Part shown: one piece after another, positions 38,292 to 45,899 of the stretch
Layout of the letters: every line of letters starts with the position of its first letter
Position numbering within the stretch: position 1 is the first letter of the stretch
From: Brevundimonas lenta
GTDB taxonomy: Bacteria; Pseudomonadota; Alphaproteobacteria; Caulobacterales; Caulobacteraceae
Direction of reading: 5' to 3'
NCBI RefSeq assembly: GCF_014196335.1
Contig: NZ_JACIDM010000002.1
Span: 372,001-436,000 of the forward strand
DNA length: 64,000 bases
Notes under the pieces: model-generated
Databases searched by the model: none
The model's input: only the letters and a program-made list of their open reading frames with translations
Told to the model about the DNA's origin: nothing
Translations under genes and position numbers: made by a program

Positions 38292-38326
38292 CAAAAAGAG
38301 AGGGGCGGCCCCGCTGGAGCCGCCCC
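38292..38326 (-). terminator. Rho-independent terminator of popZ
   Basis: On the minus strand GGGGCGGC pairs with GCCGCCCC around a 9-base loop, followed by TCTCTTTTTG. It lies about 35 bases after the popZ stop. Confidence 0.85.
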
Positions 38327-38361
38327 GGAATGATCTAGCCTTGATCAGGTCGCAGGTGAAG

Positions 38362-38994
38362 CTAGCCGGCGGTGCGGGCGATGCGTTCGACTTCCTTGCG
38401 TACCTGGGCCTCGACGATGGCCGGCAGATTGGCGTCCAGCCATTCCTTCAGCAGCGGGCGCAGCAGCGAGCGCGCCAGTTCGTCGATGGTCGGGCCGGAG
38501 GGGAAGGATGCGTCCATGGGTTCGGGCTTCCTGAGGGACGAGGCGAGACCGGCGAAGGCCGAGGCGGCGCTGGCCGCAGCGGTGTCGCCGACGAGGGGAT
38601 CATGGCTGTCGGTCGCGACGACGGCCGGAGCCGGCGCTTCGAAGACCGGCGCGCTGTAGACGGGCTCTTCGACCGGGAAGGCTTCCGGCTCGGGCTCGGA
38701 CGCCGAAACGTCGAGGTCGCCGATGCTTTCGGCGGGAGCTTCGTAGGTGTCGGTCAGCTCCAGCACGTCCTCTTCGGACGAGACGGGCTCCTGGACCGAC
38801 GGGGTCTCGTCCATCATGGCCGGCGACACGACCGCCTCGGCCACGACGGGCTCGGGCGCGGGCTCAGGCTCGACCGGCGCGGCGACGGCGGCCGGCGCAG
38901 CGGTTTCCGCCGGAGCGTCGTCCTCGGAAATGATCCGGCGGATCGACGCCAGGATTTCCTCCATCGTCGGTTCCTGGGCGGTCTGGTCGGTCAT
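38362..38994 (-). CDS. popZ: Polar organizing protein PopZ (DUF2497)
   Basis: 210 residues from ATG 38994; 12 extra in-frame residues upstream lack similarity. The diagnostic N-terminal helix EPTMEEILASIRRIISEDD is followed by a long acidic, Pro-rich disordered region (about 30-150) with an EEDVLELTD motif. The C-terminal oligomerisation helices include SLLRPLLKEWLDANLP and a final IVEAQVRKEVERIART. PopZ self-assembles at cell poles, anchors ParB-bound centromeres and recruits cell-cycle kinases. The linker is longer than in C. crescentus PopZ (177 residues total). valS downstream and tolC upstream match the Caulobacter neighbourhood as I recall it. Confidence 0.95.
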   Translation of the reverse strand: MTDQTAQEPTMEEILASIRRIISEDDAPAETAAPAAVAAPVEPEPAPEPVVAEAVVSPAMMDETPSVQEPVSSEEDVLELTDTYEAPAESIGDLDVSASEPEPEAFPVEEPVYSAPVFEAPAPAVVATDSHDPLVGDTAAASAASAFAGLASSLRKPEPMDASFPSGPTIDELARSLLRPLLKEWLDANLPAIVEAQVRKEVERIARTAG

Positions 38995-39169
38995 GGCGAA
39001 TTCCCGAAGCGCACGGATGTGCACGGTCAAATCGAAATGTCAGCGGTTTTGGGCGGCCCCGTTCCGCATGAATGTCGTCGCATCTACGCCCGCCGGAATC
39101 AACGGGCGTTTTTCGCCTGACAGGCTAGCCGCCGGGGACGAACTCGCGCACCCGGCGATCCGCCTGTGA

Positions 39170-40651
39170 TCAGTTGCGGGGCGCGGTCTGGATGACCTCG
39201 CTCTTCAGCTGGGCGTCGATCGGCGCGTCCGGCTGGTCCGTCGCCGGACGGATCGAGGGCGAGCCGAAGCGGTCGAAGGATTCGAGCACGCCGTCCCACG
39301 GCAGGCCGCCGCGGTTGCGCACGCGCTCGAAGTTGGCCGCCGGATCGTAGGGCGCGATGGTCGGATCGAGATCCTGGCCTTCCAGGCGGCCCATGGCGGA
39401 CAGCAGGTTGGCCTGGGCGACGTATTCGTTGCGGCGGGCGCTGGCCAGGGTGACCTGGGCGTTGCGCAGCTCCAGCTCCTGGTTCAGCACGTCCAGGGTG
39501 GTGCGCAGGCCGACCTGGGCCTCCTGACGCACGCCCTCGGCGGCGACGGTGGCGGCGCGAACCGCTTCCTCGCCGGCCTGCATCGTGGCGCGGGCCGAGA
39601 TCGACTGGGCGTAGGCCGAGCTGACGGCCTGCAGAGTGTTGCGGCGCTCCAGCTCGACGTTGATCTGGGCGGCGTTGGCGCGTTCCTGCGCCTGGGCGAT
39701 GCGCGAGTTGGTCAGGCCGCCGGTGAACAGCGGCACCGACAGGGTCGCGCCGGCGCGGAACTGGGTGTTGTCCGAGATATTGACGAACTCATCCAGGGCG
39801 TCGACCGAGCCGCCGTACGAGGCGTTGATGCCCAGCGACGGCAGGAATTCGGCCTTGGCCTGGGCGACGGTCGCCTCAGCCGCGCGCTGGCTGTAGCCGG
39901 CCGAACGGATGCCCGGATTGTCGTTCATGGCGACGTCGACGGCGTTGTCGAAGTCGGACGGCACTCCCGGCAGCACCGGCATGGGGGCCAGATCGCCCGG
40001 CGCCTGGCCGACGACGGCGGCGTAGGCCGCGCGCGACACCGACAGCTGGGCCCGGGCGTTGGCCAGGTCGGCTTCCGACTGGGCCAGGCGGGCTTCCGAC
40101 TGGGCGACGTCGGTGCGGGTGATCTCGCCGACCTCGAATCGGGCGGTCGCCTCTTCCAGCTGACGCTGCAGGACGGACAGGTTGGCTTCGCGGATGCGCA
40201 GGATCTCGCTGTCGCGCAGCACGTCGGCATAGGCCTGGATGACGGCGGCGAGCACGTTCTGCTCAAGATCGCGCAGGTTTTCGCGGCCGGCCATGATGTC
40301 GGCTTCCGCCGCCGTGATGCCGTGACCGATACGGCCGCCGCTCCACAGCGTCTGGTTCAGACCGATGCTGGCGCCGCCGCCGGTGTTGTCGGTGTCCGGC
40401 AGGACGTCGTTCCACGACTTCACGTATTCGCCGCTGACGGTGATATCCAGCTGCGGACGCAGGCCGGCGCGGGCCTGGACGATCGTCTCGTCCAGCGCGC
40501 GCTGGTTGGCGCGCTGGGCCAGCAGGGACGGATTGGTGCGGTAGGCCAGGGCCAGCGCTTCCTGCAGCGTCTCCGCCCAGGCGGGAGCCCCCACGCTCGA
40601 GATGATGGCGATGACGGCGACCGAGGCGAGCGCGCGCGAACTTTTCAGCAT
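39170..40651 (-). CDS. TolC-family outer-membrane efflux/secretion channel
   Basis: 493 residues from ATG 40651, where the signal peptide begins (MLKSSRALASVAVIAI, cleaved after PAWA); upstream in-frame residues are non-coding. Two TolC repeats with long coiled-coil helices: ETLQEALALAYRTNPSLLAQ at the mature start and DVAMNDNPGIRSAGYSQRAA in the second half. The protein should form the trimeric outer-membrane duct for efflux pumps or type I secretion. In C. crescentus the matching position, from memory, holds rsaFb, used for S-layer export, but no S-layer gene is seen here. Confidence 0.93.
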   Translation of the reverse strand: MLKSSRALASVAVIAIISSVGAPAWAETLQEALALAYRTNPSLLAQRANQRALDETIVQARAGLRPQLDITVSGEYVKSWNDVLPDTDNTGGGASIGLNQTLWSGGRIGHGITAAEADIMAGRENLRDLEQNVLAAVIQAYADVLRDSEILRIREANLSVLQRQLEEATARFEVGEITRTDVAQSEARLAQSEADLANARAQLSVSRAAYAAVVGQAPGDLAPMPVLPGVPSDFDNAVDVAMNDNPGIRSAGYSQRAAEATVAQAKAEFLPSLGINASYGGSVDALDEFVNISDNTQFRAGATLSVPLFTGGLTNSRIAQAQERANAAQINVELERRNTLQAVSSAYAQSISARATMQAGEEAVRAATVAAEGVRQEAQVGLRTTLDVLNQELELRNAQVTLASARRNEYVAQANLLSAMGRLEGQDLDPTIAPYDPAANFERVRNRGGLPWDGVLESFDRFGSPSIRPATDQPDAPIDAQLKSEVIQTAPRN

Positions 40652-40784
40652 GGTTGTTCCTGCCTGGCGCGTGGGATGCGCGCCCCCTTTGTATCCCAAA
40701 GGCCTGATGCGGGACGGTTTACGCCCACGCCAGTTAAGTTTTTTTCACGCGGGTTGCACAGCCCCCACGGTAGGGAGCCCGCCA

Positions 40785-41414
40785 CTAGAGGGCGAACGTG
40801 GGCTCCGGAGCCAGTTCCGCAAGCACCGGCGGGGCGGCGTCGAACAATTCCCGGCGCGATATGCCCTGTTCGCCACGCATGTAGAGAACGGCCTTGCCCG
40901 CCGGGCCGACGCGTTCGACGACCGCCAGACGGCCGCCGACGTTCAGGGCGTTGATCCATGCGTCCGGGCGGCCCGGCACGGCGGCTTCCGAAATGATCAC
41001 GTCCCAGCCGGCGCCCGTCGGGGCGGACAGCGGGGCGACGACGGCGGTGACATGTTCTTCCGCCAGCACGGGACCAAGCACCTCGATCACAGCGGCGTCC
41101 GATTCCTGGGCGGTCGCATCCAGGCCCATGCGGCCCAGAACGGCGGCGGCGTAGGGTCCGGCGATGCCCAGGGCCGTCTCGCCCTGCTTCGCGCCCAGCG
41201 CCATCAGCAGCTTGGACAGATCGCGAGCCAGCATCAGGCGGCGGCCGCCGGCGATTTCCGGTTCGATCTCGGCATAGGCGGAGTAGGCGCGTTCGGCCGG
41301 CACGAAACGTTCGCGCGGCACGGCCAGAAGGGCCGCCTGAAGGGCGCGATCGGTGACGTCATTCACCCGAACCTGACTGTCGACCATGACCTTGCGCGCG
41401 GCGGCGTAATCCAT
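40785..41414 (-). CDS. Protein-L-isoaspartate O-methyltransferase-like protein (degenerate)
   Basis: 209 residues. The N-terminus (ARKVMVDSQVRVNDVTDRAL, then VPRERFVP) is plainly PCMT-like. The SAM-binding motif I, normally a DxGxGxGY loop, reads ALGIAGPYAAAVL, and the active-site Thr-Ser region is not obvious, although SEAAVPG fits the later motif. This alphaproteobacterial subgroup may have lost or changed methyltransferase activity. It lies upstream of tolC in the same direction. Confidence 0.8.
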   Translation of the reverse strand: MDYAAARKVMVDSQVRVNDVTDRALQAALLAVPRERFVPAERAYSAYAEIEPEIAGGRRLMLARDLSKLLMALGAKQGETALGIAGPYAAAVLGRMGLDATAQESDAAVIEVLGPVLAEEHVTAVVAPLSAPTGAGWDVIISEAAVPGRPDAWINALNVGGRLAVVERVGPAGKAVLYMRGEQGISRRELFDAAPPVLAELAPEPTFAL

Positions 41415-41528
41415 CTGGGGGAATCCTGCTGAAATCTGGCGCGCTTATAGGTCTGTGCGTTGCGGCGGACAATCCGATCTGATAGCGAACCCGCCTCGCG
41501 ATGGTGCGGCTGTTCAAAACAGCCCGAT

Positions 41529-41602
41529 GGCCTGATGGCGGAGTGGTTACGCAGAGGACTGCAAATCCTTGCACCCGAGTTCGATTCTCGGTCAGGCCTC
41601 CA
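41529..41602 (+). tRNA. tRNA-Cys (anticodon GCA)
   Basis: 74 nt with CCA encoded. Acceptor GGCCTGA pairs with TCAGGCC. The anticodon loop CTGCAAA gives GCA. T-arm GGTTCGATTC-like (GTTCGATTC). The D-arm region GGCGGAGTGGTTACGCA is standard. Confidence 0.97.
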
Positions 41603-41682
41603 TCGCGAGTTTTCATCCGACATCACCGAATCCGCCCTGCCGCTTGCGGCGGGGCGTCGGCGCGCGAGTCTGAAATCGGCAG

Positions 41683-41802
41683 TCAGACCGGCGCGGTGAT
41701 CCAGCCGATGGCCCCGGCGGCGCTGACCGCCCCGGCCACGATACATACCGCCAGCGCGATGCGCGCATTGCGATGAATGAAGACGAAAACCCCGCCAAAC
41801 AT
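41683..41802 (-). CDS. Small single-pass membrane protein (39 aa)
   Basis: ATG 41802 to TGA 41683. The product begins MFGGVFVFIHRNARIALA and continues as a hydrophobic helix (VCIVAGAVSAAGAIGWI) ending TAPV. It is too short for usual gene callers but is a complete, clean membrane peptide in its own frame. No family recognised; I cannot exclude a chance frame. It lies between tRNA-Cys and a TrmH-family gene. Confidence 0.5.
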   Translation of the reverse strand: MFGGVFVFIHRNARIALAVCIVAGAVSAAGAIGWITAPV

Positions 41803-41892
41803 GACCCACACTCCCCGGACGGGGGACAGAGCGACATAGCTTTGCCGGTTCATCAAGGTGTAGAAATCGTTAATCGCGAACTGGTGATCGCT

Positions 41893-42696
41893 TTACGCTC
41901 CACGCGCGAAATGATGCAGGGCAATGGCCCCCGCAGTCGCCACATTGAGCGAATCGAAGCCGCCGGACATGCGGATGCCGACCGGCTCGCACGCCGCGAT
42001 CAGCGAATCCGGCAGCCCCGGCCCCTCGGCGCCCAGCACGATGGCGACTCGCCCGCCCCGCGGCGCCTGGTCCAGGGTGACTCCCGCCGACGGCGTCATC
42101 GCCAGCCCCCGGAAGCCCGCCGCCTTCAGGCCCGAGACAGCCGCCATCGCTTCCAGACCTGTCGCCATGGGCGTTCGCAGCACCGCCCCGACCGAGACGC
42201 GGATGGCCTTGCGGTAGAAGGGATCGCAGCACTGCGCGTCCAGCAGCACCGCCCCGGCGCCGAAGGCCGCCGCATTGCGGAAGATGCCGCCCATGTTGTC
42301 GTGGTTGCCGATTCCACAGGCCAGCACGACGACGGCGTCGTCGCCCATCGCGGCCAGAAGGGCCTCCAGCGGCTGCGCCGGCGGCTTCTCGCCCAGCGCC
42401 AGGATGCCGCGATGCAGGTGGAAGCCCGCCACCGAATCCAGCACCCCCTGCCCCGCCACATGCACGGGCACGTCGTCCGGCAGGGATTCCAGCACCTCCG
42501 CCAGCCCCGCGACGCGATTCTCCGCCAGCAGCACCGAGCGCGGGCGGCACAGGGCGTGCGGCGACGCCAGCACGCGCAGCACCACCTCCCCTTCCGCCAC
42601 GAACAGGCCCTGACGGCCCGTCAGGTCGCGTTCGCGGATATCGCGGAAGGCCGAGACGCGAGGGTCCAGCGGGTCGTCGATGCGGCTTATTTCCAA
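41893..42696 (-). CDS. TrmH-family RNA 2'-O-methyltransferase (second copy)
   Basis: 267 residues from a TTG start at 42696. The N-terminal substrate-binding part (GRQGLFVAEGEVVLRVLA) and the SPOUT motifs are present: LACGIGNHDNMGGIFRNAAA near 130, IVLGAEGPGLP near 225 and SGGFDSLNVATAGAIAL near the end. Compared with the copy at 7040-7837 the motif 3 Ser-Leu-Asn is kept but the flanks differ, so it is a different subfamily. Target unknown. The TTG start is chosen because it lies just before the first family residues and no ATG or GTG fits. Confidence 0.9.
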   Translation of the reverse strand: MEISRIDDPLDPRVSAFRDIRERDLTGRQGLFVAEGEVVLRVLASPHALCRPRSVLLAENRVAGLAEVLESLPDDVPVHVAGQGVLDSVAGFHLHRGILALGEKPPAQPLEALLAAMGDDAVVVLACGIGNHDNMGGIFRNAAAFGAGAVLLDAQCCDPFYRKAIRVSVGAVLRTPMATGLEAMAAVSGLKAAGFRGLAMTPSAGVTLDQAPRGGRVAIVLGAEGPGLPDSLIAACEPVGIRMSGGFDSLNVATAGAIALHHFARGA

Positions 42697-42717
42697 GTTC
42701 CGATAATTCCCGTTGCG

Positions 42718-42740
42718 TTGCGCAGATTCCCGCTGCTATA
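42718..42740 (+). promoter_or_regulatory. Candidate tRNA-Asn promoter
   Basis: TTGCGC-N11-GCTATA, close to the Caulobacter housekeeping consensus (TTGACG-N10-14-GCTANA), ending 26 bases before the tRNA. Confidence 0.55.
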
Positions 42741-42766
42741 GCGCCCGCCTTCCCGAGAGGAAGTGT

Positions 42767-42841
42767 TCCGCGGTAGCTCAGTGGTAGAGCAGCCGACTGT
42801 TAATCGGCTGGTCGTAGGTTCGAATCCTACCCGCGGAGCCA
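42767..42841 (+). tRNA. tRNA-Asn (anticodon GUU)
   Basis: 75 nt with CCA encoded. Acceptor TCCGCGG pairs with CCGCGGA. Anticodon loop CTGTTAA gives GTT. D-arm AGCTCAGTGGTAGAGC and T-arm GTAGGTTCGAATCCTAC are complete. The restriction module begins 185 bases downstream. Confidence 0.98.
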
Positions 42842-42988
42842 CTCTCTCCGGTCTGCCCCCTTCAGGGGCGTGAATATCTCCCCAACATTGCAGGTCATAC
42901 GCGCCCCGCGAACGATTTCGCGCGCCTCGATCTCATGCGTCCTTCAGGTTGCTCGCTGCTCGCAAGCGTTGCAGTTCCCGCCGGCTCT

Positions 42989-43011
42989 ACTACAACGAGG
43001 CGACCTGTAGT
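42989..43011. promoter_or_regulatory. Inverted repeat upstream of the McrB-like gene, candidate operator
   Basis: ACTACA (42989-42994) and TGTAGT (43006-43011) form a perfect 6-bp inverted repeat with an 11-base spacer, 16 bases before ATG 43027. A TTGCAG at 42969-42974 could be the -35 element. Confidence 0.4.
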
Positions 43012-43026
43012 CCGTTCGAGTTCGTG

Positions 43027-44688
43027 ATGCCTGACAAGTCGCTGCCGCGGCGGGCCCGTACCATGCTCGCTGCGATGAACGCCCTCCGCGCACTGGAGGG
43101 CGCCTCTCTCCAGACCGTCCGTGACTGGCTTCGATACAACGCCGTCTTTCCCGGCAACCTGCAGCCGGACGACACGGATATCCGCCACGCTCTTGCGATG
43201 CTGGCCCACGCGGGCCTCGTCCGGCTTGAAGGCGGCGACGGATATCTGGTCACCGCCGCAGTGCGCGACGCTCCCGATTCCCTGCCCCTGATGACCCGTG
43301 TGCTGCGGGCCCTCGACGGCGAGCGGCGCGGCCTTCTCAGCGCCGAGCGAACCTACAGCGCCATCCTTCAGGCCGCCCGTAGCGGAAGATTCCTCAGCTA
43401 CGGCGACCTGGCCGCCGCCAATCGCGTCGCCTGGCCCAGGGTCCGGCGCGCCGTTCCCACGATGCTGGACCGGCTGGCCGTCCTGGCGCACGTGCGCGGC
43501 TGGCCGCTCATCACGTCCATCGTGGTGCGGAAGAAGGACCGGGCGACCGGGCATCTCAGCGAATCGAGCCTTCAGGGGCTGATCCGGGCCGCAGCGGCTG
43601 TCGGCCTGTCGCCCGGCGAGGATCACCAGGCCTTCCTCCGCCATCAACAGCAGGCCGTCTTCGCCTGGGCGGCCACGGCTCCCGATCGTCTGGGATTTCC
43701 CGAGCCTCTCGCGGATGAGCCGCTCTTCGATGTGCCGGCGCCGGCGCCGACCTCAGTCCGCGAACCGCCCGCCGTACCGATCCCGCTGCCCTACGGCATC
43801 TCCGACATCGTCGCCGACGGCTGCTTCCTCTCCGCCGGCGAGATCGACGAAGCCCTCGGACGCCTCCGGGCGAAGAAGAACCTGATCCTTCAAGGGCCGC
43901 CGGGCACCGGCAAGACGTGGCTGGCGAAACGTCTCGGCTACGCCCTGCTGGGCACGAGCGAGCCCGAGATCGTCCGGGCGCGCATGCGGGTCGTCCAATT
44001 CCACCCCTCGCTCGCCTACGAGGATTTCGTGCGCGGCTGGCGGCCGGTGAACGGCCGGCTGGAGCTGGCCGACGGCGTCTTCCTGCAGGCCATCGACGCC
44101 GCCCTGTCCGAGCCCGGCCCGTTCGTGCTGGTGATCGAGGAGATCAACCGCGGCAACCCGGCCCAGGTGCTCGGTGAAATGCTGACCTTGCTGGAGGACA
44201 GCAAGCGGACATCCGGAGAAGGTCTCGAACTGGCCTATCCGCGCGACAAGCCCGGCGGCGAGCGCGTCCATATCCCCGACAATCTCTACGTCATCGGCAC
44301 CATGAACGTGGCCGACCGGTCTCTGGCGCTGGTCGATCTGGCGCTGCGGCGGCGCTTCGCCTTCGTCTCGCTGGAGCCCCGGCTCGGTCCCGCCTGGAAG
44401 GACTGGTCCGGCCGCCGCGCGGGTCTGCAACCGGCCGTCGCCGACCTGATCGAGACGCGTCTCGGCGCCCTGAACGACCTGATCGGCAAGGACCGGGCGC
44501 TGGGCCCGCAGTTCCGTGTCGGCCACAGCTACGTCACCCCGACCGCTCCGGTCGGTGAAGACGGCGGCCACGACTGGTTCCGGAGCGTCGTCCGGACGGA
44601 AATCATGCCGCTGCTGGAGGAGTACTGGTTCGACCAGCCCGACAAGGTCGAGGACGCGCGGGCCGCCCTCCTCCCGGAGCTCGCTTGA
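43027..44688 (+). CDS. McrB-like AAA+ NTPase with DNA-binding N-terminal domains
   Basis: About 553 residues from ATG 43027 (MPDKSLPRRAR); a start at 42949 adds 26 residues of poor quality. Residues ~8-80 look like a winged helix (LQTVRDWLRYNAVFPGNLQP then IRHALAMLAHAGLVRLEG). Residues ~105-205 carry GRFLSYGDLAAANRVAW, VRRAVPTMLDRLAVLA and PLITSIVVRKKD, a pattern like the MGMT-type winged helix seen in some restriction proteins. The McrB AAA+ core follows: Walker A LQGPPGTGKTWLAKRLG near 290, Walker B VLVIEEINRGNP near 365 and the McrB signature TMNVADRSL near 425. It should translocate DNA and activate the McrC-like nuclease. The stop overlaps the mcrC-like TTG. Confidence 0.85.
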   Translation: MPDKSLPRRARTMLAAMNALRALEGASLQTVRDWLRYNAVFPGNLQPDDTDIRHALAMLAHAGLVRLEGGDGYLVTAAVRDAPDSLPLMTRVLRALDGERRGLLSAERTYSAILQAARSGRFLSYGDLAAANRVAWPRVRRAVPTMLDRLAVLAHVRGWPLITSIVVRKKDRATGHLSESSLQGLIRAAAAVGLSPGEDHQAFLRHQQQAVFAWAATAPDRLGFPEPLADEPLFDVPAPAPTSVREPPAVPIPLPYGISDIVADGCFLSAGEIDEALGRLRAKKNLILQGPPGTGKTWLAKRLGYALLGTSEPEIVRARMRVVQFHPSLAYEDFVRGWRPVNGRLELADGVFLQAIDAALSEPGPFVLVIEEINRGNPAQVLGEMLTLLEDSKRTSGEGLELAYPRDKPGGERVHIPDNLYVIGTMNVADRSLALVDLALRRRFAFVSLEPRLGPAWKDWSGRRAGLQPAVADLIETRLGALNDLIGKDRALGPQFRVGHSYVTPTAPVGEDGGHDWFRSVVRTEIMPLLEEYWFDQPDKVEDARAALLPELA

Positions 44689-45788
44689 GCGTCGGCGAAG
44701 GGCGCATCGGCCGGATTCCCGTTCGGAACATCTGGCTGCTGTTCCTCTATGCATCGGATCTGGCCCGCTTCGGCGACCGGTTCGACGCAGCGCTGATCGA
44801 GGACGGCGCCGACCTGCCGTCGCTGGTCGCCCGCATTCTCGTCCACGCCGTGGAGCGCCGCCTGCGTCGAAGCCTCAGCACGGCCTATCGCCCGTGCCAG
44901 GCGGCCCTGACCCGTGTTCGCGGCCGCATCGATATCCTGCGGACGGATGCCAACCGACTGCTTGATCGCGGTCAGGTCGCCTGCCGCTTCGAGGAATTCA
45001 CCGTCGACACGCCGCGCAACCGGCTGGTCCGCGCCGCCCTGGACGCCATTGCAGCGCGCGTGCGTGACCGTGACCTGTCGCGTCGCTGTCGGACCCTCGC
45101 CGCCGACCTCGACCGTACGGGCGTCAGCGCCCGCCGCCCGACCCCGGCCGAGCTCGCCGTCGACGTCATCAGCCGTAACGAGGCGGAGGACCGGTTGATG
45201 GTGGCCGCCGCCCGGCTGGCCCTTGACCTCGCCCTGCCGACCGAGGACAGCGGCTCCACCGCGCTGAACGCCGCCGAGCGCGACGAACGCGCCGCCCGCA
45301 AGCTGTTCGAGAAGGCCGTCGCCGGCTTCTACGCCGCCGAACTGCGGGCGAAGGACGGCTGGAAGGTCAACCGCGGCACGCACCTCGACTGGCAGATCGA
45401 GGACGCCACATCCGGCATGCGCGACATCCTGCCCGCCATGCGCTGCGACGTCGTGCTGGACAATGCGACGGCCGGCCGTCGCCTGGTCATCGACACGAAA
45501 TTCACGCACATCCTGACGTCCGGCTGGCATCGGGCGCGGTCGGTGCGGTCGAACTATCTGTACCAGATCTACGCCTACCTCCGGTCCCAGGCCGGACGGC
45601 ATCCGCTGGCGGATCGCGCCGAGGGCCTGCTGCTGCACCCCGCCGTCGACGCCGCGGTGGACGAGGAGGTGGTCATCCAGGGCCACCGCATCCGCTTCGC
45701 CACCGTCGACCTGGCGGCGAAGGACCCGGGCGAAATCCGCAAGCGACTGCTCGACCTCGCGCTCCGCCCCGACCTCGCTCCGGCCTGA
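44685..45788 (+). CDS. McrC-like restriction endonuclease subunit
   Basis: 367 residues from a TTG start overlapping the previous stop (TTGA). The N-terminus IGRIPVRNIWLLFLYASDLA is typical of the McrC family. The nuclease core has RCDVVLDN followed by LVIDTKFTHI, a PD-(D/E)xK site (Asp ... Asp-x-Lys), and NYLYQIYAYL, the alpha-helix after it. With the upstream McrB-like NTPase it should form a type IV system cutting modified (probably methylated) foreign DNA. Target modification is unknown. GC and codon use match the neighbours. The downstream minus-strand terminator bounds the module. Confidence 0.87.
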   Translation: MSVGEGRIGRIPVRNIWLLFLYASDLARFGDRFDAALIEDGADLPSLVARILVHAVERRLRRSLSTAYRPCQAALTRVRGRIDILRTDANRLLDRGQVACRFEEFTVDTPRNRLVRAALDAIAARVRDRDLSRRCRTLAADLDRTGVSARRPTPAELAVDVISRNEAEDRLMVAAARLALDLALPTEDSGSTALNAAERDERAARKLFEKAVAGFYAAELRAKDGWKVNRGTHLDWQIEDATSGMRDILPAMRCDVVLDNATAGRRLVIDTKFTHILTSGWHRARSVRSNYLYQIYAYLRSQAGRHPLADRAEGLLLHPAVDAAVDEEVVIQGHRIRFATVDLAAKDPGEIRKRLLDLALRPDLAPA

Positions 45789-45790
45789 GC

Positions 45791-45821
45791 AGAAAAAAAG
45801 CCCGACGCGAGCGCCGGGCTA
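45791..45821 (-). terminator. Rho-independent terminator after the 45900 lipoprotein gene
   Basis: On the minus strand an AGCCCGGCG/CGTCGGGCT stem is followed by TTTTTTTCTG. It lies about 80 bases after the lipoprotein gene stop and directly after the McrC-like stop. Confidence 0.85.
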
Positions 45822-45899
45822 AAGAAGTTCGGTGATGGTGGGTGTCCCCGAAAAGGAAGACAAACCTCCGATGAAGCGAATTGGTTAATCGGTCGTAAA

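Noticed and set aside
39088-39116. Hairpin with a T-tract on the plus strand between popZ and tolC
   Set aside because: The CGCCCG...CGGGCG-TTTTT form faces the plus strand, where no gene is transcribed; on the minus strand it has no T-tract.
35656-39120. Long plus-strand open frame antisense to valS and popZ
   Set aside because: Shadow frame; valS and popZ are unambiguous on the minus strand.
42842-45830. attL/attR duplication of the tRNA-Asn 3' end around the McrBC-like genes
   Set aside because: No second copy of the T-arm/CCA sequence was found downstream.
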